Positions 25,584 to 33,043 of a DNA stretch of 64,000 nt are shown in pieces; position 1 is the stretch's first letter, and each line of letters starts with the position of its first letter. Both the position numbers and the translations under genes were made by a program. The notes under the pieces are model-generated. The model was not told the origin of the DNA, made no database searches, and was given only the letters and a program-made list of their open reading frames with translations. The DNA comes from Methanomicrobiales archaeon HGW-Methanomicrobiales-1 (GTDB lineage: Archaea > Halobacteriota > Methanomicrobia > Methanomicrobiales > Methanospirillaceae), in the NCBI GenBank assembly GCA_002839675.1, contig PGYM01000002.1:1-64000 (forward strand), read 5' to 3'.

Positions 25584-27185
25584 ATGAATACTCGTATACA
25601 GTTCTCCGATTTCAACCTCTCAAAGGAGATCGGAAAAGCCATTGAAGATATGGGCTTCGAAGAGCCCTCGCCTATCCAGGCACTCGCCATTCCTCTCATA
25701 CAGGCCGGGCGTGACGTAACCGCCCAGGCACAGACCGGGACCGGCAAAACTGCCGCATTTGGGATTCCTGTTATCGGAAAGATCGATCCATCCAAACGTG
25801 TAGTCCAGGCCATTGTGCTCTGTCCCACCCGTGAACTTTGTATCCAGATCGCAGAGGAGTTCTCACATCTCCTCGCGCATCTCCCGAAGATCTTCGTTCT
25901 TCCGGTGTATGGCGGCCAGCCTATCGACCGGCAGCTCCGGGCACTCCATTCAGGAGTCCACATCGTGATCGGCACCCCCGGGCGTGTCATGGACCACCTT
26001 GACCGCAGGACGCTCGTCCTCCATGATGTTCATACCGTTGTACTCGATGAAGCCGACCAGATGCTCGACATGGGATTCCGGGATGATATCGAACTTATCC
26101 TCAAGAAAGTCCCGCAGGATCGCCAGACCCTGCTCTTCTCGGCAACCCTTCCCCAGCCAATCATTGACATCTCGAAGCGGTTCATGAACAAACCCGAGTT
26201 TGTCAAGGTCCAGTACGCTGAACTAACGGTGCCGAAGATCGAGCAGAGTTACATCGAGGTCAAGGAACGCGAGAAGATCGATATTCTTTGCCGGTTAATC
26301 GATATCGCCGATCCGCACCTGACTATCATCTTCTGCAACACCAAGCGCCGGGCAGAAGAACTTGCCGGCAAGATCAAGGCCCGGGGCTACCGGGCAGAAG
26401 AGCTGCACGGTGACATGAAACAGTCCCAGCGCGACCGCGTTATGCAGGGATTCAGGAAAGGCTCCATCGAGATCCTGATTGCAACCGATGTTGCTGCACG
26501 CGGGATCGATGTCGATGACGTCGACATGGTGATCAACTTTGACATCCCGCAGGATGTGGAGTACTATGTCCACCGTATTGGCAGGACCGGGCGCGCAGGC
26601 AAGAGCGGCAAGGCAATCACCTTTGTCTCGCCCAAGGACTTCAACAAGCTCCGCGAGATCCAGCACTATGCAAAGGTCCAGATACCCCGCATCCCCGTTC
26701 CCTCGCAGAGCGATGTGGCAGAGACCAGGACCAAGGCAGTGCTCGAAGCAGTGCGCGAGACCATTGTGGCAGGAGGTCTCGAGACCTTCATCCGTGTCAT
26801 CGAAAAGGAGACCGAAGGAGATCTCAACACCGTTGACATCGCCGCTGCACTCTTAAAGATGCAGATGGAAGAGCGCCTCGAGGCCCCGACAGAGAAACGC
26901 GAAGATATGAACTTTGCCGACACCGGCGCAGAAGTCGGCATGGTCAGGTTCTTTTTGGCGGTCGGAAAGCAGCACAAGGTTGCCCCAAAAGACATTGTCG
27001 GCGCCATTGCCGGTGAGACTGGCATTCCCGGAAAAGCGATCGGTGCGATCCGGATCCTTGACTCCTACTCCTTTGTCGAGATCCCCAAGGAAAACGCTAC
27101 CGAAGTCTATACCATTATGAAAGATCGGACCATTCGCAACCAGCCAACCGGTATCGAGCCGGCAGCGGGTAAGAGAGCGTACTAA
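25584..27185 (+). CDS. DEAD-box RNA helicase with DbpA-like RNA-binding domain
   Basis: A 533-residue ATP-dependent RNA helicase. It has the Q motif (GFEEPSPIQ), motif I AQTGTGKT, Ia PTRELCIQ, Ib GTPGRVMDHL, II LDEADQML, III FSATLP, IV IIFCNTKRRAEEL, V TDVAARGIDVDDVD and VI YVHRIGRTGRAG. After a helical insert the C-terminal 75 residues (VRFFLAVGKQHKVAP...GAIRILDSYSFVEIP) form a DbpA/CsdA-type RRM. This layout is seen in helicases for ribosome assembly and cold adaptation. A T7 run at 27194-27200 follows the stop as a terminator. Confidence 0.95.
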   Translation: MNTRIQFSDFNLSKEIGKAIEDMGFEEPSPIQALAIPLIQAGRDVTAQAQTGTGKTAAFGIPVIGKIDPSKRVVQAIVLCPTRELCIQIAEEFSHLLAHLPKIFVLPVYGGQPIDRQLRALHSGVHIVIGTPGRVMDHLDRRTLVLHDVHTVVLDEADQMLDMGFRDDIELILKKVPQDRQTLLFSATLPQPIIDISKRFMNKPEFVKVQYAELTVPKIEQSYIEVKEREKIDILCRLIDIADPHLTIIFCNTKRRAEELAGKIKARGYRAEELHGDMKQSQRDRVMQGFRKGSIEILIATDVAARGIDVDDVDMVINFDIPQDVEYYVHRIGRTGRAGKSGKAITFVSPKDFNKLREIQHYAKVQIPRIPVPSQSDVAETRTKAVLEAVRETIVAGGLETFIRVIEKETEGDLNTVDIAAALLKMQMEERLEAPTEKREDMNFADTGAEVGMVRFFLAVGKQHKVAPKDIVGAIAGETGIPGKAIGAIRILDSYSFVEIPKENATEVYTIMKDRTIRNQPTGIEPAAGKRAY

Positions 27186-27193
27186 CGCCTCCC

Positions 27194-27200
27194 TTTTTTT
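27194..27200 (+). terminator. T-run terminator after the DEAD-box helicase
   Basis: Seven T residues begin nine bases after the helicase stop codon on the plus strand, the usual intrinsic signal for archaeal RNA polymerase. Confidence 0.5.
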
Positions 27201-27245
27201 CATTATCCCATAACACTCAAATATTTCTTAGTGAGAAGTGTGTGT

Positions 27246-27746
27246 ATGAACACCAGATGGGTTTTTTCCCTCTTCTTCGTCCTTGTCGTCCTGCTCCTCG
27301 CAGCAGGCTGCACCCAGACGCCACCCGCAGCCCCTGCAACACCGGTACCAACCGCTGTCGAAACTATGGAAGCAACAACACCGGCTCCTGTAGCAACTAC
27401 CGCTGCATCGCTGACACCCGGCCCCGTCCAGACCCTGCCGGATGCCTGGGGCATAGATGTCCAGGTAGCGAGCAATGGCGAGGCAGTCGACCCCCAGATT
27501 ACAGTAACGTGTATGGGTGGAAAAGGGCTCAATGTTGTAACACAACTGGATGTAGTAGTTACCCGATCGGATGGCGTAGTGGAGACCGGTTCCATCAAGA
27601 GGCCACTCTATAAAGGAGCCTCGGTATCATTGCGCAGCACCACAAAACCCGGATACGTTGACCGGGCAGAAGTCTATGCATACACCCCCCAAGGTGACAA
27701 AGTAAAGATCTATGATGCGTACGTACCATTCCGGTCGTACCACTGA
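27246..27746 (+). CDS. Small lipoprotein with Pro/Thr linker
   Basis: A 166-residue lipoprotein. The signal peptide ends in the lipobox LLLAAGC, followed by a Pro/Thr/Ala linker to about residue 70, and a compact beta-sandwich-like domain (VDPQITVTCMGGKG, LDVVVTRSDG, DRAEVYAY). No named family is recognised. The same plan (lipobox, P/T linker, small domain) recurs in this window at 50345 and 54706. The ATG at 27246 is about 22 bases after a TATA-like AAATATTTCTTA, suggesting a leaderless message. Confidence 0.8.
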   Translation: MNTRWVFSLFFVLVVLLLAAGCTQTPPAAPATPVPTAVETMEATTPAPVATTAASLTPGPVQTLPDAWGIDVQVASNGEAVDPQITVTCMGGKGLNVVTQLDVVVTRSDGVVETGSIKRPLYKGASVSLRSTTKPGYVDRAEVYAYTPQGDKVKIYDAYVPFRSYH

Positions 27747-27866
27747 GTGGGTAATAAAAAACCCAACTTTTTTTGTTAAACACCACCGAACGTGGTGCGA
27801 CATTCATTCCCGTTAAAAAAAAACAGAAGGCCGGTTCTTACCGGCAAGTAATTCCTGCAAACCGTA

Positions 27867-28052
27867 TCATTGGTATCGGCATTCGCCCAGCTTTGCCACC
27901 GAAAGGACAATAATCGGGATAAGAATCCCCCCTGCAATGATAGCATACCCTACGGGTTCATCCCCAAAAGGCGGCATGTATACCACCCACACACCGTTTG
28001 CTATCACAAACAAGGCAACAAAAAAACTCATGACTTTTATTATGGTGTCCAT
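27867..28052 (-). CDS. Small two-TM membrane protein
   Basis: A 61-residue protein with two hydrophobic segments, about residues 6-26 and 37-54, separated by PPFGDEPVG, and ending CRYQ. Nothing identifies a function. The ATG has a GGAG motif nine bases upstream, which supports it as a real gene. Confidence 0.6.
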   Translation of the reverse strand: MDTIIKVMSFFVALFVIANGVWVVYMPPFGDEPVGYAIIAGGILIPIIVLSVAKLGECRYQ

Positions 28053-28125
28053 CAGCCTGCTCCTGTGGGTAATATAAAAAGTCCAAGTAAAAAAGGACTT
28101 CTGCCGGAAAAAATGCTGAGTTTTT

Positions 28126-28581
28126 TTATGAATCTGCTATCTTCATCGTCTGCCATGAAACCGCTTTGTTCTCAACGGCATTGCGGATCACCCGCTGTGT
28201 CCGCGTGAGGGTTCCCGTACCGTGTTTCACATCCATGAACACGATCCGTATGTCTTTACTCTTTTCATCGGCGACTTCGGTCAGGCCATCAAAGATAATG
28301 TAATCAATGGGAGACCCGATAAACCGGGCATCCGCAGGATTGAACGGGAACTCCGGTAATATCGGTGCCATCTGCTCTGCGATCTTTCCCTTGAGCGTGG
28401 AGCGCGACCGGTTCACTGAATCTTTCCGTATCTCTCCGGCCGCCTCCATCTTCCACGTCTCGAGGTCTGCCCGGTATTTTCCCTCAATTGCGGTGATCTG
28501 CGCTTTTACAAAATAATACCCGAGCGCAAAACCGAGAACAAGCGAGATGATGATGGGGATGAGAAGATCCTCTAGCGGCAT
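28126..28581 (-). CDS. Membrane-anchored nuclease-like protein related to Holliday junction resolvases (COG4741 type)
   Basis: A 151-residue protein with one N-terminal membrane segment (LLIPIIISLVLGFALGYYF), a charged helix, and a C-terminal restriction-endonuclease-like domain. The PD-(D/E)xK core is visible as IDYIIFDGL and IRIVFMDVKHG, and ends LTRTQRVIRNAVE. The family is annotated as a predicted secreted endonuclease distantly related to archaeal Holliday resolvase. Whether the domain faces in or out is not clear from sequence. It stands alone. Confidence 0.78.
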   Translation of the reverse strand: MPLEDLLIPIIISLVLGFALGYYFVKAQITAIEGKYRADLETWKMEAAGEIRKDSVNRSRSTLKGKIAEQMAPILPEFPFNPADARFIGSPIDYIIFDGLTEVADEKSKDIRIVFMDVKHGTGTLTRTQRVIRNAVENKAVSWQTMKIADS

Positions 28582-28671
28582 GACAAGAGGGTTGGCGATG
28601 CTGCTATAACTCGTTTGAGATGGGGAGGCACACGGGACAAATCATCCGGCAGGAGGTGAGGGAATCAGGAA

Positions 28672-29544
28672 TTATTCGAAGAGCCGGGTGATTTTTTCCT
28701 TAACATTGCACTCCAGCCCGGGAATAGTCCTGATATCCTTCACTGCATCTACGTGGTCGATGAGCACTTCCCCAGCCGGTTCAATATCCAGGTTCCGCAG
28801 GAACGGAGAAATCACGCGGGTGATGCAGGTAAAATTTTCCTCTCCCTTTCTTCCGGCAACGGAGAAGATCAATCCTTTCTGTCCCTGCTTCCCGCCGTAT
28901 AACACCCGCTCTGCATGGTACGCCTGGCAGCGGTCGATGACCAGCTTGAGCCCGGCGGGCACGGTATTGGTATAGACCGGGGAGCAGACAACGAGAAGTG
29001 ATGTTGCCCGGATTGCGCTGATGATCTCTTCCATGTCATCATCAAAGACGCACGCGCCGGTATTGTAGCACTGGTAACACCCGATGCAGCAGTGGATGCT
29101 CATGTCATGCGGGTAGATGACCTGCACCGTTTTACCCAGCCCGTGCGCAGCCCCGGCTGCCCAGCCGGCAAGGATGCCGCAGTTCCCGTCCCCACGGGGG
29201 CTTCCCTGGATCACGACCAGATCGGGCGAGGAGGCACGCGGATGCCGGGGGGACTCGGGCCGGTGATCCTGGAAAAAAAGATCGGGGTTGGCACGGAGTT
29301 GCTGTTCCCAGTCGTCGGCGGCCTGGAAGGCAACCGTCTCTGCTTTCAAGGGGACCAGGGGCGAGTACTCAAACGAATTGGTCCGGAATACGGCGCGGAT
29401 CTTATCGTTGGATGAAACGGCCAGCGTATATCGTATCATGCCGGGATATACGGCGGAAAAATCCTCGCGGTGCAGGGTAAGCGACAGGCGACTGGCATCG
29501 TCACCAATCTCCCTGCTGCGCAGGAGTTCACGCACCGGTTCCAT
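28672..29544 (-). CDS. Flavodoxin-fold FMN reductase family protein with N-terminal extension
   Basis: A 290-residue protein. The first 100 residues form an unassigned alpha/beta domain. From about 107 a flavodoxin-like FMN reductase domain begins with VVIQGSPRGDGNCG (FMN phosphate loop), followed by the Cys cluster CCIGCYQCYNTGACV, and SPVYTNTVPAGLKLVIDRC. The cysteines resemble the cluster site of iron-sulfur flavoproteins. It probably transfers electrons between ferredoxin-like donors and an unknown acceptor. ATG at 29544 is preferred to the start at 29646, because the extra 34 residues are not family-like. Confidence 0.8.
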   Translation of the reverse strand: MEPVRELLRSREIGDDASRLSLTLHREDFSAVYPGMIRYTLAVSSNDKIRAVFRTNSFEYSPLVPLKAETVAFQAADDWEQQLRANPDLFFQDHRPESPRHPRASSPDLVVIQGSPRGDGNCGILAGWAAGAAHGLGKTVQVIYPHDMSIHCCIGCYQCYNTGACVFDDDMEEIISAIRATSLLVVCSPVYTNTVPAGLKLVIDRCQAYHAERVLYGGKQGQKGLIFSVAGRKGEENFTCITRVISPFLRNLDIEPAGEVLIDHVDAVKDIRTIPGLECNVKEKITRLFE

Positions 29545-29673
29545 GACCGTACTGACACACCGGAGAGGAAAAATGCTGCGGTAGTATCCTCCCGCTGAAC
29601 GAAAACCCTCGAAAGAGCAATAAACACTGCCAGCACAATTTCCCACAAACCGTTGAGGTGATCCTTCATTTCC

Positions 29674-30372
29674 ATGATGCCCATTCCTTTACGTATCGCT
29701 GCCCTGACGATGGAGCGTTGCAGCCTCCTTGATTTCCCCGTTGAGCGTCTCGCAGAAATAATACGGGATATCAAATTCCGCTGTACTTCCTGCGCAAAAT
29801 GCTGCACGCGGGAGTTCAACGGGCATGTCTTCCTGTTAGACCGGGATGTGACGGCAGTAAAAGCCATTGAACCCGATGCGCTGGAACCCGCCCCGTCGCC
29901 GGAGTTCTGCGACCAGAACGGGACGTTTTACGTCTCCGGGTATGCCCTGCGGACAAAGGACGACGATCACGGTTCCTGCTGGTTTTTGGAAAATGGCAAA
30001 TGCCGCATCTACGAGAACCGCTTTGCCATCTGCCGCGTGTACCCGTACATGCTCCACCGCGAACCCGATGAACAGGGCGTCGTGGACTGGCGGCAGTTCT
30101 CCGGGCTTGACCAGCACGGGGAATATGATGCCACCATCCCTGACGAAGAAAGCCTGGCGCTCGCCCGCGAGACCAAGGAATACGAGAACGCGTTTCTCAC
30201 GCAGGAGATCCAGTTCCTCGAATACATGCAGCACTATTTCGCCCGCCACCATCTCCGCCACGTGCAGAAGATTTATGACGACAAGTTGAGGGGATTTTTG
30301 AAAGGCGATGAGATCACTGTCAAAGTCTATTATGACGGGGCTCTCGAAGAGCACCGGATCGTAAACGGTTAA
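29674..30372 (+). CDS. YkgJ-family cysteine cluster protein
   Basis: A 232-residue protein of the YkgJ/UPF0153 family, thought to bind a zinc or iron centre. The main cluster is CTSCAKCCTREF near the N-terminus, with further Cys in GSCWFLENGKCRIYENRFAICRVYPYM. The C-terminal 80 residues are helical and then a beta strand. The function is not established. The ribosome site GAGGTGATCC at 29654-29663 matches the anti-Shine-Dalgarno closely, 11 bases before the first of two adjacent ATGs (29674 and 29677). Confidence 0.82.
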   Translation: MMPIPLRIAALTMERCSLLDFPVERLAEIIRDIKFRCTSCAKCCTREFNGHVFLLDRDVTAVKAIEPDALEPAPSPEFCDQNGTFYVSGYALRTKDDDHGSCWFLENGKCRIYENRFAICRVYPYMLHREPDEQGVVDWRQFSGLDQHGEYDATIPDEESLALARETKEYENAFLTQEIQFLEYMQHYFARHHLRHVQKIYDDKLRGFLKGDEITVKVYYDGALEEHRIVNG

Positions 30373-30550
30373 ACCGTTTGAAAATTCCCCATACGGTTCA
30401 TTTTTTTTTACCGGGTTCAACCCCGTTTTTAGCAGGAACCGGTTCAGGATTTGCCGGCAATGATCGTTCCAAAACAGGGGGCAAAATCCCCCCGCTCCAC
30501 TGCAAAAAACGGTCCGGATCGTTATGTATGACGGGGTGTTGAACGATCCA

Positions 30551-31174
30551 TCAGGACTCTTCCGTCTGCTTGGCCGGGCAGAAATTACAGATGGAGGAGA
30601 ACACTTCCTTTTCCTTGTCCCGGATCAGGCAGTAATAGTCCCTGCCCCGCTGCTCGACTTTGAATCCCCCGGGAAACGGCATGCCTACCGGGTGACCTGG
30701 TTCACCGAGCACGAACATGGAAAACGCTGCGATCAGGTAATAGAAGAGCCGGTTCTTCGGGTTCCGGAAGTACGGGTTGCGCTCGCTCGCTTCATTGAGG
30801 TCAAAGCACCCTTCCGGCAGCATATCGCAGAATTTCTGGAATGTTTCCGGATCGGCAAGGGGCGTGTCCATCCGTTCAAACGCCCCGCGCCGGTGAAAGG
30901 ACAGGAGTTCGTGATGCTTCCCGAAGAGCTGCTTGTGGAAGTAGGGGCGGATTGCCTCGCGGTACGGGGACGGGAGTTTTTCTATATCATTGTAGAGCCG
31001 CCCGCCGATGATCTGGAGATCAAAAAGGGAGTATTTGTGCACTTCATGGACAAGGATGATGCCGAGTTCCCCGCGGGTCCGGGCGCTGCGGAGACGCCGG
31101 GCTGCATCCTGTATCATGCCGGCCTCTTCTGCATATTCCCCGGAGAGTTCGGGCGATTCCGTTACGGATTCCAT
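30551..31174 (-). CDS. DUF2115 (UPF0305) methanogen protein
   Basis: A 207-residue soluble protein of the DUF2115 family, found in methanogens and without known function. Family-like stretches are SLFDLQIIGGRLYNDIEKLP, YREAIRPYFHKQLFGKHHEL and NPYFRNPKNRLFYYLIAAFS; a CNFCPAKQ pair lies at the C-terminus after DYYCLIRDKE, suggesting a metal site. The ATG at 31174 is favoured over 31186 because GAGGTG lies nine bases before it. The gene is convergent with the YkgJ-type gene. Confidence 0.8.
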   Translation of the reverse strand: MESVTESPELSGEYAEEAGMIQDAARRLRSARTRGELGIILVHEVHKYSLFDLQIIGGRLYNDIEKLPSPYREAIRPYFHKQLFGKHHELLSFHRRGAFERMDTPLADPETFQKFCDMLPEGCFDLNEASERNPYFRNPKNRLFYYLIAAFSMFVLGEPGHPVGMPFPGGFKVEQRGRDYYCLIRDKEKEVFSSICNFCPAKQTEES

Positions 31175-31186
31175 GCAGTCATGCAC

Positions 31187-31911
31187 CTCGTACTATTCAG
31201 TCTCGAAAAGAAACGGGAAAAAGGTATGCGTTGGGGGCAGGTTTTTCCACGGTTATTGCGCGAAGGCTGGATCCTGTACTTCAAATTTATTTTCTGATGA
31301 TACCCTGATGGCGTCATCCGGCCGCCACGACAGGACGGGTTGTGGCATCTCCGGAAACTGATCCGGGCATGCCGGAGATCAGTTCCGGTAAAAGAGGGGG
31401 TGGGAGCCCCTCATGTGCCCGGAGGGGTACCCACCCCTCAAGATAATGAGGGGGGACCCCCTACCCCCCACTCTTTCGAAAGACAGGGGCCCACCCCCCT
31501 CCGGTTGCATGCATCCGGCCACCGCTTCCGATGGAGTCACGACGGATGGGCCATCCCGTCTTTCAAAATAAAAGGGGGGGTGGGTACCCCTCTCTCAGCA
31601 TGACAGGGGGGTACCCCTCCCCCACTCTTTTGAAAGACAGGCTCCCACCCCCCCCTCCGGTTGCATGCACCCGGGCGCGGCTTCGCATGGAGACACGACG
31701 GAGAGTGTGACTCACGATCGCCAAATTCGCGAGGGGGGTGGGGGCCCCTCTTAGACCCGGAGGGGTACCCACCTCCTCCCCCGCTCAAAAAAATGAGGGG
31801 GGACCCCCCACCCCCCTGTCCTCAGCAAGACGGGGTACCACCCCCCACTCTAGGGAATCACCCGGTCGCATTGCGGAAGTTTATCGGGACAAGACAACCG
31901 TCCCAGGATTC
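31187..31911. repeat. Mosaic of G-run/C-run palindromic repeats
   Basis: This 725-base gap has no credible gene. From 31394 to 31860 it is built of recurring modules. Module 1, GAG(G)nTGGGnnCCCCTC, occurs at 31394-31412, about 31573-31592 and 31731-31750. Module 2, CCCGGAGGGGTACCCACC, is at 31419-31436 and 31756-31773. Module 3, ATGAGGGGGGACCCCC, is at 31446 and 31793, with looser copies at 31602 and 31829. Module 4, GAAAGACAGG...CCGGTTGCATGCA, is at about 31479 and 31632, 153 bases apart. Runs of four or more G or C occur throughout. The remainder (31187-31393) shows nothing notable. Confidence 0.85.
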
Positions 31912-32187
31912 CTACAGCTTAAATTCCGGTGTGGCATCGAAGAGTTTTTGGTACAGCGAGGAGAAGAGCCCGATATACTCTGCCGCTGCCGGTGTCACAT
32001 GATAACGGGTCTTTTCCCCTTCGGTTACCAGGGCGAGATATCCCCTCGCCACCAGGAATTCAAGGTAATCCTGCCCGGTCTTTGAGTTCAGGTCACACCG
32101 GTTGATAATGCCGGTGAAGGATCGCGGGGATTTGCAATAGACAAGGATCTCCCAGTAGATCTCGTACACGGTCCGCCGTCCACTCAT
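31912..32187 (-). CDS. Winged-helix DNA-binding protein
   Basis: A 91-residue archaeal winged helix (HTH_45-like): RTVYEIYWEILVYC, TGIINRCDLNSKTGQDYLEFLVARGYL as the recognition region, and a wing with EGEKTRYHVTPAAAEYI. Its ATG overlaps the stop of the upstream membrane protein gene (ATGA), so the pair is translationally coupled. It probably regulates the operon or senses through its membrane partner, which is inference. Confidence 0.82.
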   Translation of the reverse strand: MSGRRTVYEIYWEILVYCKSPRSFTGIINRCDLNSKTGQDYLEFLVARGYLALVTEGEKTRYHVTPAAAEYIGLFSSLYQKLFDATPEFKL

Positions 32188-32840
32188 TGCTCATCCAGCC
32201 CCAGCGTCTTTTTTAAGGTGCATTCCGATTCATCGATCTCATGGAGGCGACGGTCCCAGACTTTTGCGAATTTCGAGAAATAATACGACGAGAGCAGGCT
32301 TGCCAAGGCAATGCCGAGCGTGAGGAGCATGGCGGGGATGAGAAGGAGATTATCGAGCGTGAACGCAAAACCGCCCGCTGATACGGACAGGGCTTTGAGA
32401 CTGTGGGCGATCCCGAGCACAAAGAAGCATCCCCCGCCCAGCGTGCAGACAAGGATCATGGTCCGGATTGTCTTGTGATTATCCCGGTAATGGGCGAGCA
32501 TCCGCACGATTAGGCAGGTAAGGCGCTCGTCCGTGATTGCATCGCCGGCTTTTTCGAGATCATCTTTGATCGTAACGATACCCTCAAAGATCCTGACCGT
32601 TGAGAGTATCCAGCGGATACCGAGCCCGAAACAGATCAGGGCTATCGCCCCGGTGAAGATCCGTAACCCGGGGATCATGGGAAACCCGGGGATGAGCGGG
32701 TCGATGGTCTGACTGAGAATGGCAGTAACCATGTACTGCACGCCAATTGCGATCGCAATGGCTGCAAAGACGAGGTTGAGGAGCGATACCAGATAGAATT
32801 GCCGGATTTCGGTTCGGAACTGGCTGAGTACTGGATTCAT
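32184..32840 (-). CDS. Four-TM membrane protein paired with a winged-helix regulator
   Basis: A 218-residue protein with hydrophobic segments at about 18-45, 58-80, 125-150 and 160-190. The loop between the second and third segments contains TIKDDLEKAGDAITDERL, and the C-terminus is a soluble helix (KVWDRRLHEIDESECTLKK). No named family is recognised. It is the first gene of a two-gene unit with the wHTH gene. Confidence 0.72.
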   Translation of the reverse strand: MNPVLSQFRTEIRQFYLVSLLNLVFAAIAIAIGVQYMVTAILSQTIDPLIPGFPMIPGLRIFTGAIALICFGLGIRWILSTVRIFEGIVTIKDDLEKAGDAITDERLTCLIVRMLAHYRDNHKTIRTMILVCTLGGGCFFVLGIAHSLKALSVSAGGFAFTLDNLLLIPAMLLTLGIALASLLSSYYFSKFAKVWDRRLHEIDESECTLKKTLGLDEQ

Positions 32841-33043
32841 GATTCACCGGCTTATGTGTACTTTGGCGTTCTGCAAATAAAGAGCATGAAACTAAGTTAC
32901 GTAGCCGGCATTCTGGGGGGGATTTCCACGACCCGGCCTGGGTAAAAAAAAAACCAAAAAGAATCATTGATTAAAGAACGGTGCATAACTATCATGTTTT
33001 TGGACAATAACAATTGAAATCCTTAAACCCGGGAGAATGTTAT

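Noticed and set aside
30524-31297. Plus-strand open frame opposite the DUF2115 gene
   Set aside because: The minus-strand DUF2115 reading has the family motifs and a ribosome site; this one lacks both.
31340-31788. Short open frames in the G/C-run mosaic
   Set aside because: They consist of Gly, Pro and Arg runs, overlap on both strands and arise from the repeated modules.
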